Source: Nocardia africana NBRC 100379 | Lineage (GTDB): Bacteria; Actinomycetota; Actinomycetes; Mycobacteriales; Mycobacteriaceae | Assembly: GCF_001612635.1 (NCBI RefSeq) | Contig: NZ_BDAV01000017.1 | Coordinates: forward strand, 124,001-188,000 | Direction of reading: 5' to 3' | DNA length: 64,000 nucleotides | Part shown: positions 26,022 to 34,680 of the stretch, piece after piece | How the letters are laid out: every line of letters begins with the position of its first letter | Position numbering within the stretch: position 1 is the stretch's first letter | Program-made: the position numbers and the translations under genes | The notes under the pieces: generated by a model | Database searches by the model: none | Told to the model about the DNA's origin: nothing | What the model saw: the letters and a program-made list of their open reading frames with translations, nothing else

Positions 26022-27389
26022 GTGCAGGGGATCTCGCTCGAGGCGGATCGGTGGCGGGAACGGCTGCGCACCAATCTGTGGTTCGTCCCGACGCTGGAAG
26101 TCCTGGCCGCGGTGGCGCTGTTCGCGCTCACCTTCACTCTCGACCGCGCTGCCTATCACAACGGTGCGAGCCTGCCCACCTGGGTGCTGGGCGGCACACC
26201 GGATGCGGCACGCCAGGTTCTCACCGCCATCGCGGCCGCGATCATCACCGTGGTCGGTGTCGTCTTCTCGATCACGATCCTCGCGCTGACGCTGGCCTCC
26301 ACCCAGTTCGGGCCGCGCATGCTGCGCAATTTCATCCGCGACCGCGGCACCCAGCTGACACTCGGCACCTTCGTCGCGACCTTCGTCTACGCGGTCGCGG
26401 CGCTGGTATCGGTCGGCGAGGATTTCGTCCCGCACATCAGCGCGACGGTGTCGATCGGCTCGCTGGTGGTGGATCTGGCGGTGCTCATCTACTTCATCAA
26501 TCACATCGGCGGGCAGATCCAACTGCCGAACGTGGTCGCCGATATCGCGCGCGAGGTGCGCACGGCGGTCGACGCCAACGCCGACACCACCGCGGGCGGG
26601 GCGAAACACGGTCCGTCGGCGCGTGAACTTCGCGATCTGCTGGCCCGATCCGGTGGTGAGGTGCGCACGACCAACAGCGGATATCTCCAGTACATCCGCT
26701 ACGAGCGGCTGGTCCGGCTGGCCGCCGAAGCGGATGCGGTCATCCATTTGCCCTATCGCCCAGGGCATTTCGTGACCGAGGGGCAGGTGATCGCGCGGGT
26801 GTGGCCGGCGCAGGCCGCGAAGGGGATCGAGCGGAAGTTCTCCCGCGGCCACGTCACCGGCTCGATGCGCAGCCTGGTGCAGGACGTCTCCTTCGGCGTC
26901 GATCAGATCGTCGAGGTCGCGCTGCGCGCACTCGCCTCCGCGACCAACGACACGTTCACGGTGCTGACCTGTATCGATTGGCTCGGCGACTGCCTGTCGC
27001 GGATCGCGGTCACCTGGGAGCCGAATCCGGTGCGCCGCGACAAGGACGGTCATATCCGGGTGCTCGCCGCACAGGTCAGCTACGAGCGGCTGGTACAGCG
27101 CGCATTCGAGAAGATCCGCCAGGCCGGTGCCGGGCAACCGGCGGTGATGATCCGCCAACTCGACGCGCTGGCTCAGATCGCCGACCGCGTCACCGACCCC
27201 GATCGGCTCCGGGTGATCCTCGAACAGGCGACGATGATCGAGCACGCCGTCCCGCTCATCCCCGAGGAACCCGACCGCGCCGACGTCCTGCGCCGCTGCC
27301 ATGCCCTGCACGCGCAGATCGCGGCCGAGCGCGCGGCGCTCACCACGCGACCACGGACGACCGTGCCCGCACCGAATCCGCAGCCGTGA
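26022..27389 (+). CDS. DUF2254 membrane protein
   Basis: A 455-residue protein. Four N-terminal helices (FVPTLEVLAAVALFALTFTL; VLTAIAAAIITVVGVVFSIT; LTLGTFVATFVYAVAALVSV; VVDLAVLIYFINHIGG) with the family motif TLASTQFGPRMLRNFIRDRGTQ split across them, then a large soluble domain (GYLQYIRYERLV, FVTEGQVIARVWP, ASATNDTFTVLTCIDWLGDC). GTG 26022 has a consensus AAGGAGG 6 bases upstream. Family function unknown. It is divergent from the MFS-ArsR operon. Confidence 0.87.
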   Translation: MQGISLEADRWRERLRTNLWFVPTLEVLAAVALFALTFTLDRAAYHNGASLPTWVLGGTPDAARQVLTAIAAAIITVVGVVFSITILALTLASTQFGPRMLRNFIRDRGTQLTLGTFVATFVYAVAALVSVGEDFVPHISATVSIGSLVVDLAVLIYFINHIGGQIQLPNVVADIAREVRTAVDANADTTAGGAKHGPSARELRDLLARSGGEVRTTNSGYLQYIRYERLVRLAAEADAVIHLPYRPGHFVTEGQVIARVWPAQAAKGIERKFSRGHVTGSMRSLVQDVSFGVDQIVEVALRALASATNDTFTVLTCIDWLGDCLSRIAVTWEPNPVRRDKDGHIRVLAAQVSYERLVQRAFEKIRQAGAGQPAVMIRQLDALAQIADRVTDPDRLRVILEQATMIEHAVPLIPEEPDRADVLRRCHALHAQIAAERAALTTRPRTTVPAPNPQP

Positions 27390-27404
27390 CCGCGCCGGCG
27401 GTGC

Positions 27405-28205
27405 TCAGATCGGCGCGCTCGGCTCGGGATCCGAGACGTCGAAGCGCACGCCGGTCTGTAGCAGGTCGGTCGCGGAGAGCCCGAAGGTGTGCCGGAAGGT
27501 GTCGCTGAAATGCGACGGTGAGGCGAAGCCGGCGTCGACCGCGCTACGGGTCAGGTCGTAACCAGACGCCAGACCACGCACAACCCGCAGCAGGCGTGCC
27601 CACTGCTGATAGCGGCGGAATGTGGTGCCGGTATCCCGGGCGAACAGCCGCAGGAAATGCGAGGGCGACATGCCGAGCCGGGCAGCGACCTCCGGAGCCC
27701 GGTACACCCGATCGGGAGCGTTGCGGATGGTCTCGGCCAGCCGGGTGATCCGCGGATCGGCGGCCGGCAGCCCCGCGACCGTGGTCCGGAGCCCGGTGTA
27801 CTGGGCGATCACATCGGGTGCGGCACCGTCGCGGCAGGCCGCAGCGATATCGGCCTCGGACCGATGACCGAAACCGAAGGGGCCGAAGGACTCTCGCACC
27901 GTGTCCGGCGAACCCGGAGCCGGCCGGCGAGCCGGATCGGCGAACAACAGCAATACCCGGCCCTCGGGAACCAGTACTCGATGGGGAAGGCGCGCGGGGG
28001 CGTACACACTACCCGGACGCATCGCACCGAGTCCCGGAGATTCGAAGATCAACGGCCCGTCCACACCCACATTGAGCACGTCGACCGCCGCCGCATGCGG
28101 CGTCACCCGGATGTTGGGACCGAGGTACCCGGCGTGATCCGGCCTGATCCACACCAGCGGCGGCGGTTGGTCACCGCACGTTTTCGGAAGTCCGGCGGCG
28201 CGCAC
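27405..28205 (-). CDS. AraC-family regulator with cupin-like sensor
   Basis: About 266 residues. The N-terminal cupin-type region (RVTPHAAAVDVLNVGVDGPL, RPGSVYAPARLPHRVLVPEG) is followed by two HTH motifs (RAPEVAARLGMSPSHFLRLF and the DLTRSAVDAGFASPSHFSDT-FRHTFG segment). GTG 28205 gives the usual family length; upstream codons in frame look non-coding. It is divergent from a small ABM-like gene at 28266, with only 60 bp between, suggesting control of that gene. Confidence 0.8.
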   Translation of the reverse strand: MRAAGLPKTCGDQPPPLVWIRPDHAGYLGPNIRVTPHAAAVDVLNVGVDGPLIFESPGLGAMRPGSVYAPARLPHRVLVPEGRVLLLFADPARRPAPGSPDTVRESFGPFGFGHRSEADIAAACRDGAAPDVIAQYTGLRTTVAGLPAADPRITRLAETIRNAPDRVYRAPEVAARLGMSPSHFLRLFARDTGTTFRRYQQWARLLRVVRGLASGYDLTRSAVDAGFASPSHFSDTFRHTFGLSATDLLQTGVRFDVSDPEPSAPI

Positions 28206-28265
28206 ACCTGCGACGCTAGCGCCACGACGGCTACGCGTCGACCCCTTCGAGAAAGAGTGATCACC

Positions 28266-28838
28266 ATGTCCCCACTCGGCATTTCCGCCACCGCGGATGC
28301 TTTCCGCCTGTCGGCGGCGACCACGCTGCGGGCACATGCGCAGTCGGGCTTCGGTGCCTCGGATTTCCGCCTGTACCGCCCCTGGTATCACACCGCCACC
28401 ACCGCCTGGCCCGAACGGATACTGTTGAGTGTCAACGAATTCCGCCCGCACCGGCTGTCGGACCTGGTCCCTGTCGCCACGATCTCGGCGCGGCTGGAGA
28501 AGCAGGTGCTGCGGACCGACGGCGCGCTCGGGATCGTCACCAGCTATCAGCCGTGGGGACGGATCACCTATTCGCTGTCGCTGTGGGCCGATGCCGACGC
28601 GCTGGAGGAGTTCACGGGCAGCCCGGACCATGTCGTGGTGATGAACACCTACCGCTCCCGCGGCTATCTGCGCCACATCCACTGGTGGGGCCGGCATCGA
28701 TCGATCGGCGAGTCGATGGCCGAGGCGCGCCGTCGCCTGGACGCGGGCGAGGGACGGCGCGTGGGTGAACCCCGCGACCGGTGGGCCCGCCGCGACCAGC
28801 AGCGGATGGCCGGCGCGGCATCGGATCCCGCGCGGTGA
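28266..28838 (+). CDS. ABM/DUF3291-like small protein
   Basis: A 190-residue protein. The centre (DGALGIVTSYQPWGRITYSL, then SLWADADALEEFTGSPDHVV, and YRSRGYLRHIHWWGR) resembles dimeric alpha/beta-barrel proteins of the antibiotic-monooxygenase/DUF3291 type. The C-terminal 40 residues are charged and probably disordered. ATG 28266 has AGAAAGAGTGA upstream. Divergent from the AraC regulator. Enzymatic role unproven; assignment to the fold is tentative. Confidence 0.65.
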   Translation: MSPLGISATADAFRLSAATTLRAHAQSGFGASDFRLYRPWYHTATTAWPERILLSVNEFRPHRLSDLVPVATISARLEKQVLRTDGALGIVTSYQPWGRITYSLSLWADADALEEFTGSPDHVVVMNTYRSRGYLRHIHWWGRHRSIGESMAEARRRLDAGEGRRVGEPRDRWARRDQQRMAGAASDPAR

Positions 28839-28969
28839 AAGTCCTCGTGCTCGGCGAGTGGGCGGTTCGACAATCCTCAGGCCCCCGATGTCGATTTCGG
28901 CGACGGCCGTTCGTATAGGGGGTGAGGGGCGCGATCGTGCGCGTTCCCGGAATCGAGAGGAGCAGGCCG

Positions 28970-29551
28970 ATGCGAACGATCACGGCGACCATGAATCTCG
29001 CGCTCGACGGTGTCGTACAGGGACCGGGCCGAGCCGACGAGGACACCCGGGGCGGGTTCGCGTTCGGGGGCTGGGGGCAGCGGTTTCAGGACGAAGTGCT
29101 CGCCAGGGAAATGGGCCGGGATATGGCAGAGCCCGGCGACATGCTGTTCGGGCGTCGCACCTGGGAGGACTTCGCCACGGTGTGGGGACGGGCCGACGAC
29201 AACCCCTACAGCAAACATATGAACGCGGCGACGAAGTATGTCGCCTCGACCGGTCTGGACGACGTCGACGCGTGGCAGAACTCGGTTCTGTTGCGCGGCG
29301 ACGCGATTCGGACCGTGCGCGCGTTGAGGTCGCAACCGGGGAAGGAGCTGTCGATCATCGGCAGCGCGGCTCTGGTGCGCAGCCTGCATGCCGCCGGTGT
29401 GATCGATCGCTACACGCTGGTGATTCACCCGCTCACCCTCGGTTCGGGGACCAGGTTGTTCGAGGGCGCGGCGCCGTTGACCGAATTTCGCCTCCTCGGT
29501 AGCGTCGCGACCACCACGGGCGTGATCATCGCCCGCTACGCCCGGCGCTGA
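28970..29551 (+). CDS. dihydrofolate-reductase-fold protein (RibD C-terminal type)
   Basis: A 193-residue protein: MRTITATMNLALDGVVQGPG at the start, MLFGRRTWEDFATVW, DAIRTVRALRSQPGKELSII (GSAALVRSLHAAGVIDRY) and IHPLTLGSGTRLFEG, the standard RibD_C/DHFR-like order. ATG 28970 follows GAGAGGAG. These proteins probably bind NADPH; most are not real DHFRs. It lies 10 bp before a YCII gene and an ECF42 sigma factor, a common gene set. Confidence 0.88.
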   Translation: MRTITATMNLALDGVVQGPGRADEDTRGGFAFGGWGQRFQDEVLAREMGRDMAEPGDMLFGRRTWEDFATVWGRADDNPYSKHMNAATKYVASTGLDDVDAWQNSVLLRGDAIRTVRALRSQPGKELSIIGSAALVRSLHAAGVIDRYTLVIHPLTLGSGTRLFEGAAPLTEFRLLGSVATTTGVIIARYARR

Positions 29552-29561
29552 GGAGAGGGCC

Positions 29562-29906
29562 GTGCCCCAGTATCTGCTCTCGATCTACCAACCCGACAGT
29601 GGCGCGCCCGATGCCGAGACCATGGACCGGATCGTCGCCGAATTGCACCGGCTCAACGAGGAATTGCGCGACAGCGGGTCGTGGATGTTCACCGGCGGCC
29701 TGCACGCGGCCGACAGTGCGACGGTGGTGCGCGCCGACGGATTGATCACCGACGGGCCCTATCTGGAGGGCAAGGAACATATCGGTGGCATCTGGGTGAT
29801 CACCGCACCCGATCTGGACGCGGCGCTGGCATGGGGGCGCAAGGCCGCGGCGGCCACCACGTTGCCGATCGAAATTCGCCCGTTCCGGGACGTTCCGCCG
29901 TTCTGA
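29562..29906 (+). CDS. YCII-related (DGPF) protein, partner of ECF42 sigma factor
   Basis: A 114-residue single YCII domain. It starts MPQYLLSIYQPD, has FTGGLHAADSATVV, and the DGPY segment (ITDGPYLEGKEHIGGIWVI) that gives the DGPF family its name; it ends PIEIRPFRDVPPF. GTG 29562. Such genes flank ECF42 sigma factors, with which they are functionally tied in streptomycetes; here the sigma gene begins 4 bp later, so they are co-translated neighbours. Confidence 0.9.
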   Translation: MPQYLLSIYQPDSGAPDAETMDRIVAELHRLNEELRDSGSWMFTGGLHAADSATVVRADGLITDGPYLEGKEHIGGIWVITAPDLDAALAWGRKAAAATTLPIEIRPFRDVPPF

Positions 29907-29910
29907 CCCG

Positions 29911-31113
29911 ATGACGCCGGAACAGATCGCCGCCGTCTTCCGGGCCGAATACGGCCGGTCCGTCGCCGTGCTGATTCGCACACTGGGCGATATCGACCTG
30001 GCCGAGGACGCGGTCGCCGACGCCTTCGCCGCCGCGCTGCGCCGCTGGCCGCAGGACGGGCCGCCCCCGAGTCCGGCCGGGTGGATCATCACCACCGCCC
30101 GACGCCGAGCCATCGACCAGCTGCGCCGAGAATCCGCCAGGGCCGGCAAGTACGCCGAGGCGGCGCTGGTGCACGCACCGCCCGACGACACCGAGGAGTC
30201 CGCCGTGCCCGACGAGCGACTCCGGCTGATGTTCACCTGCTGCCATCCGGCGTTGAACCGGCCCGCGCAGGTCGCGCTGACCCTGCGGCTGCTGGGCGGG
30301 CTGACGACGCCCGACATCGCTCGCGCGTTCCTGGTCCGGGAATCGACCATGGCACAGCGGCTGGCCCGCGCGAAAGCCAAGATTCGCGACGCCCGTATCC
30401 CCTACCGGGTGCCCGGCGCGGCCGATCTGCCCGAACGACTCGATTCCGTGCTCGCCACCCTGTTTCTCATCTTCAACGAGGGATATGTGGCGTCCTCGGG
30501 CCCGGAACTGCTGCGCGCGGACCTGTGTGCCGAAGCAGTGCGGCTCACTCGCGCCCTGGTCGAGTCGATGCCCGGCGAGCCGGAGGCCGCGGGCCTGCTC
30601 GCCCTCATGCTGCTCACCCACGCTCGCCGCGATGCCCGCACCGACGCGACCGGCGCCTTCGTCCGGCTCGCCGACCAGGACCGCGGCCGATGGGATGCCG
30701 CACTGGTCGCGGAGGGCCGGGCCATCGTGCGCGCCTGCCTGCGCCACAACCGGCCCGGCCGATATCAGCTGCTCGCCGCGATCAACGCCGTGCACACCGA
30801 TCCGGTGACCGACTGGAGGCAGATCCTCGCGCTCTACGATCGGTTGGCGCGCCTCGACCCGAATCCCGTTGTGGCACTGCACCGATCGGTGGCGGTGGCC
30901 GAGATCGACGGACCGGCCGCGGCACTGAGTCTCGTCGACGGCCTGGACCTGACCGAGCACTACCTGTTCCATGCCGTCCGCGCGGATCTGCTCGCCCGCC
31001 TGGGCCGGACGGACGAGGCGAAACGGAGTTTCGATACGGCGGCCCGCCTCACCGCAAATCAACGCGAACGCGACTACCTGGCCACCCGGAGCGCCGCGCT
31101 CACACGCCGCTGA
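29911..31113 (+). CDS. ECF42-type sigma factor with C-terminal helical-repeat extension
   Basis: A 400-residue protein. Sigma region 2 (VFRAEYGRSVAVLIRTLGDI, DLAEDAVADAFAAALRRWP, GWIITTARRRAIDQLRRE), region 4 (RPAQVALTLRLLGGLTTPDI, FLVRESTMAQRLARAKAKIR), then a TPR-like extension of about 200 residues (LFLIFNEGYVASSG; DLCAEAVRLTRALVESMPGE; NPVVALHRSVAVAEIDGP). There is no anti-sigma gene; in this group the extension takes over regulation. It probably controls its own YCII/DHFR-like operon. Confidence 0.92.
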   Translation: MTPEQIAAVFRAEYGRSVAVLIRTLGDIDLAEDAVADAFAAALRRWPQDGPPPSPAGWIITTARRRAIDQLRRESARAGKYAEAALVHAPPDDTEESAVPDERLRLMFTCCHPALNRPAQVALTLRLLGGLTTPDIARAFLVRESTMAQRLARAKAKIRDARIPYRVPGAADLPERLDSVLATLFLIFNEGYVASSGPELLRADLCAEAVRLTRALVESMPGEPEAAGLLALMLLTHARRDARTDATGAFVRLADQDRGRWDAALVAEGRAIVRACLRHNRPGRYQLLAAINAVHTDPVTDWRQILALYDRLARLDPNPVVALHRSVAVAEIDGPAAALSLVDGLDLTEHYLFHAVRADLLARLGRTDEAKRSFDTAARLTANQRERDYLATRSAALTRR

Positions 31114-31117
31114 CCGG

Positions 31118-31927
31118 TCACCGCGCCCGCGCCACCGCCCGAATCGCGCGTAGCCTCCCGTCGGCCAGAGAGTCGGTGAGATGCGCTGAGCGCGTGGCGA
31201 AGTCGGGCACGAAGGCGTGCAGGCCGAGCGGGCTCGGCGGCAGTTGCCGCACCATGCGCATCACGGCCACGGCCTCGTCGGTGCGATCGTCCCACCGCTC
31301 GATGACGAATCCGGCCGCCTCCATCGTCGCGCGCAGGGCAGCGGGCGTGGTGAGGTGACCGAAGCCGGGACTGTCGGCCCACGGGAGCGGATAGTCGGGT
31401 TCACCGGCGCCGGAGGTGGTGATATCCCAGAGCGCGAGCCGGCCGCCGCGCGCCAGAACCCGGCGCATTTCGCGGTAGAGGCCGTCCTTGTCGGCGATAT
31501 TCATCTGGACGTGCTGACTGAATACGACCTGGAAGGCGCCGTCCGGAAACGGTAGTGCCGTGACATCGGCGCATCGCACGGTGATTCGGTCGTCCAGGCC
31601 GACGAGCCGGTCGAGCCAGCGGGCGATCTCGCAATACCCCTCGACCAGATCGACTCCGGTGACCCGGCACCCGAATCGGTCCGCCAGGTATCGGGCGGTG
31701 CCGCCGATACCGGTACCGGCGTCGAGAACCGCTGTGTCAGAGGTGATGTCGACCAGATCGGCCAGCGCGCCGGTGGCGATGCGCCCACTGGTGTGGAAGT
31801 CCTCGAGCATCGCCAGATCGTCGAGCCGCAGGCGGTCGAGATCTTTGCCGGCGGCGAGCAGCGCCCGTTCGATATCGGTTCGGGCCGCGCCGGTGGCGTA
31901 CTGGGCGGGGATCTGGGTGCGAGTCAT
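31118..31927 (-). CDS. SAM-dependent methyltransferase (UbiE/sarcosine-dimethylglycine type)
   Basis: A 269-residue class I methyltransferase: LDAGTGIGGTARYLADRFGC (motif I), VTGVDLVEGYCEIARWLDRL, ADVTALPFPDGAFQVVFSQH, and ARGGRLALWDIT. The HVQMNIADK segment and overall order resemble glycine/sarcosine and small-molecule methyltransferases. Convergent with the sigma gene (4-bp gap); divergent from the HxlR regulator, which may control it. Substrate unknown. Confidence 0.85.
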   Translation of the reverse strand: MTRTQIPAQYATGAARTDIERALLAAGKDLDRLRLDDLAMLEDFHTSGRIATGALADLVDITSDTAVLDAGTGIGGTARYLADRFGCRVTGVDLVEGYCEIARWLDRLVGLDDRITVRCADVTALPFPDGAFQVVFSQHVQMNIADKDGLYREMRRVLARGGRLALWDITTSGAGEPDYPLPWADSPGFGHLTTPAALRATMEAAGFVIERWDDRTDEAVAVMRMVRQLPPSPLGLHAFVPDFATRSAHLTDSLADGRLRAIRAVARAR

Positions 31928-31997
31928 GCGCTTACTCCGATACAGAGGAATTCCCGGCCATCGGCGACCGACCTTGCCTTTTCATGCTAGGACCACA

Positions 31998-32037
31998 AAG
32001 TAGATTCTTTCAACCAACAAATTCAGAAACTCTACTT
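31998..32037. promoter_or_regulatory. inverted repeat between methyltransferase and HxlR genes
   Basis: AAGTAGA (31998-32004) and TCTACTT (32031-32037) are exact inverse copies, 26 bp apart, in an AT-rich patch of the 130-bp divergent region; TTTC/GAAA extend the symmetry inward. Likely operator for the HxlR regulator. Confidence 0.55.
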
Positions 32038-32057
32038 CTGCCCGATACAATGGACGC

Positions 32058-32699
32058 ATGCGAAGCTACGGCCAGTACTGTTCGATCGCCCGCGCGCTGG
32101 ATGTGGTGGGTGATCGCTGGACACTGCTGATCGTGCGCGAGTTGCTGATCCAGGGACCGTGCCGATTCACCGATCTCAAGAACGGACTGCCCGGCATCGC
32201 CGCGAATCTGCTGTCCACCCGCCTCCGCGATCTGGAGGACGCCGGATTGATCGACCGCGTCGACGCGGCGCCGCCGGTCGCATCGACTCTCTATCGGCTC
32301 ACCGATGCCGGCCGGGAACTGGAACCCGCATTGCGCGCACTGGGCCGCTGGGGACTGCGGTACATGGATACGGTCGGCCCGGACGACGCGTTCCTGCCGC
32401 AGTGGCTGGCCTACGCACCCGGATGGTTCACCGCCGACGCCGATCCCGCGGCCGCACCGGTGGTGATTCAACTCGTCGTCGACGAGGTGCGTGCGGTCGT
32501 CGACATCGGCGCAGGCCGCGTCGAGACCCGCGGCGGCAGCGCCGACGCCGCCGATCTGACCCTCGACGGACCCGCCAATGCGGTGCTCGGCCTGCTCACC
32601 GGGGTGATCGATCTGGAGGTGGCACAGCAACTCGGCCTCACCGCACGCGGCGACCACCACGTACTCACCCGCCTGCGGCCCCGCGCGCAACAGTCATAG
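32058..32699 (+). CDS. HxlR-family regulator with C-terminal SCP2-like domain
   Basis: A 213-residue protein. The HxlR winged helix is complete (YGQYCSIARALDVVGDRWTL, LIVRELLIQGPCRFTDLKNG, PGIAANLLSTRLRDLEDAGL). The C-terminal half (VVIQLVVDEVRAVVDIGAGR, LDGPANAVLGLLTG) resembles the sterol-carrier-like domain often fused to HxlR in actinobacteria. A Cys near the N-terminus is the kind that senses electrophiles in some relatives. Divergent from the methyltransferase. Confidence 0.88.
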   Translation: MRSYGQYCSIARALDVVGDRWTLLIVRELLIQGPCRFTDLKNGLPGIAANLLSTRLRDLEDAGLIDRVDAAPPVASTLYRLTDAGRELEPALRALGRWGLRYMDTVGPDDAFLPQWLAYAPGWFTADADPAAAPVVIQLVVDEVRAVVDIGAGRVETRGGSADAADLTLDGPANAVLGLLTGVIDLEVAQQLGLTARGDHHVLTRLRPRAQQS

Positions 32700-32807
32700 C
32701 CGCCGCACCGGGACCATCGCGATCAGCGCGTCGCGTCGCGGCCGCAGGAAGTGCGCCGACGCGGTCAGCAGGAACATCGCGGCCAGGCCGACGGGCGGCA
32801 ACCCGAC
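32694..32807 (-). pseudogene. DoxX-type membrane protein N-terminal remnant
   Basis: The minus strand reads PPVGLAAMFLLTASAHFLRP, then RRDALIAMVPVRRL and a stop. GLxAMFLLTASAHF...RRDALIAMVPP is the start of DoxX-like proteins (COG4270 type), but the gene ends after the first helix, at the 3' end of the HxlR gene. No rest of the gene is in the window. Confidence 0.5.
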
Positions 32808-32814
32808 CTCGCTC

Positions 32815-32845
32815 TTGCCGTGAGATGCGGTCCGGCTGTTATCGT
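32815..32845 (+). promoter_or_regulatory. promoter candidate for the leader ORF/ABC-F transcript
   Basis: TTGCCG (32815-32820) and TATCGT (32840-32845) with 19-bp spacing lie about 30 bp upstream of the leader ORF. It overlaps the edge of the DoxX remnant. Prediction from motif only. Confidence 0.35.
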
Positions 32846-32877
32846 CGGGCGGAGTCGGTAGATCAAGGAGACCAGAC

Positions 32878-32907
32878 ATGGCTGGTGAACTCGACATCTC
32901 CGGATAG
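32878..32907 (+). CDS. nine-codon leader ORF upstream of the ABC-F gene
   Basis: ATG GCT ... TAG encodes MAGELDISG. AAGGAGA lies 8 bases upstream, a better ribosome-binding site than that of the ABC-F gene itself. Between it and the ABC-F start (120 bp) an imperfect GGCCAC/GTGGCC stem (32921-32926 with 32953-32958) can form. Antibiotic-resistance ABC-F genes are often controlled by ribosome stalling on such short leaders. Translation is not proven. Confidence 0.45.
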   Translation: MAGELDISG

Positions 32908-33028
32908 ACCCGGAAGTCACGGCCACCGGTAGGCGCATGCGGCGCCGCCGACGTGGCCATGTCGTCGTTCACCCGATCACCCTGTGGTGCGGTCGCACCG
33001 TGCCGCAACGACTTTCGAGGTCTCACCC

Positions 33029-34680
33029 ATGTCCGATGCCTTCATCGTCTGTTCGAACCTGTCGTTCACCTGGCCCGACGACACCCGGCGTTCCGGGATC
33101 TGTCCTTCACGGTGCCGGGCGGGCGCACCGGCCTGGTCGCCCCCAACGGCGCCGGAAAGACCACCTTGCTGCGGCTGATCGCCGGCGAGCTGACACCCTC
33201 GGCGGGCAGCATCACCATCGACGGCACCCTCGGTTATCTGCCGCAGGATCTGCCCCTGACCGCCGAGCCGACCGTCGCCGAAGTCCTCGGCATCGCACCG
33301 GAGCTCGCCGCCTTGGCGGCCGTCGAATCCGGCGACACCGACGAGCGGCACTTCACCACCATCGGCACCGACTGGGACATCGAGGAACGCACACGCGCCC
33401 AACTGGACCGGCTCGGGCTGGGCGAGCTGCCGCTCGATCGGCGGCTGCGCACCCTCAGCGGCGGCCAGATCGTCTCGCTCGGTTTGGCCGCCCAGCTACT
33501 GCGGCGACCGGATGTGCTGCTGCTCGACGAACCGACCAACAACCTCGACCTCGAGGCCCGTCACCGGCTCTACGACGTGCTCACCGACTGGAACGGCTGC
33601 CTGCTGCTGGTCAGCCACGACCGGGCCCTGCTCGACCGCACCGATCGCATCGCCGAACTCCACGACGGCGAAATCCGTTACTACGGAGGTAATTTCACCG
33701 ACTACGAGCAGGCGGTACAGGCCGAGCAGGCGGTGGCGGAGAAGAACATTCGCACCGCCGAACAGGAGGTCAAACGCGAGAAGCGGGAACTGCAGCAGGC
33801 CCGCGAACGCGCCGCGCGCCGGGCGAGCAACGCGCAGCGCAATCTCGGTAACGCCGGACTGCCGAAGATCTTCGCCGGCACCATGAAACGCAATGCCCAG
33901 CAGTCGGCGGGCCGCGCGAACGAAACCCACGGCGCCCGCTTGGACGCCGCGAGGAACCGCCTCGACGAGGCCGGGCGGGCGCTGCGCGACGAACAGCGCA
34001 TCGTGCTGAACCTGCCCGATACCGAGGTCCCGGCCGGTCGCACCCTGTTCGCCGCCGAGCACATCCGGTTCCGCTTCGGCGACCGCGAGTTGTTCGCCGG
34101 CCAGGGCGCCGATCTCATCGTCCGCGGACCCGAGCGCATCGCGTTGACCGGTCCCAACGGGGCGGGCAAGTCCACGCTGCTGCGCATCGTGCACGGCGAC
34201 CTCACTCCCGACAGCGGTACCGTCACCCGCGCCGACGGCCGCATCGCCTACCTGTCCCAGCGGCTGGATCTGCTCGATGCCGACCGGACCGTGGCGGAGA
34301 ATCTGGCCGCCACAGCCCCCCACCTGCTCGCCGCACAGCGGATGAATCTGTTGGCGCGCTTCCTGTTCCGCGGCTCCCGCGCCCACCTGCCCGTCGGTGT
34401 CCTCTCCGGCGGGGAGCGACTGCGGGCCACACTGGCCTGCGTGCTGTTCGCCGAACCCGCGCCGCACCTGCTGCTGCTCGACGAACCCACCAACAACCTC
34501 GATCTGGTGAGTGTCGGACAGCTGGTCGGCGCCCTGGAGTCCTACCAGGGCGCGATCATGGTCGTCAGTCACGACGAGCGCTTCCTCGCCGAGGTGCGGG
34601 TGAGCCGGCGGTTGCGACTCGAGGACGGCCGCCTGTCCGACGACGCCGGCATCCCCGCCGAACCTCCGGCCCCGAAGTAA
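33029..34680 (+). pseudogene. ABC-F ATPase (ribosome-protection type), one-base frameshift near the start
   Basis: ATG 33029 begins MSDAFIVCSNLSFTWPDDT; after about 33088 the sequence continues in the -1 frame as FRDLSFTVPGGRTGLVAPNG. Adding one G in ACCCGGCGTTCC restores a 550-residue protein. The rest is intact: two ATPase domains with GPNGAGKS/APNGAGKT P-loops, signatures LSGGQ and LSGGE, both LLLDEPTNNLDL Walker B boxes, and a Lys/Arg-rich coiled-coil linker. No membrane segments, hence an ABC-F translation factor of the antibiotic-resistance kind. Either recently inactivated or a sequencing error; an in-frame product starting near 32953 is not convincing. Confidence 0.8.

Noticed and set aside
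24210..27311. A 1033-codon open frame on the minus strand antisense to the DUF2254 gene and through the MFS region
   Set aside because: GC3-rich shadow: its translation is Arg/Gly/His-rich, and only the ArsR part at its end is real. The MFS gene, in another frame, and the DUF2254 gene on the other strand have clear motifs.
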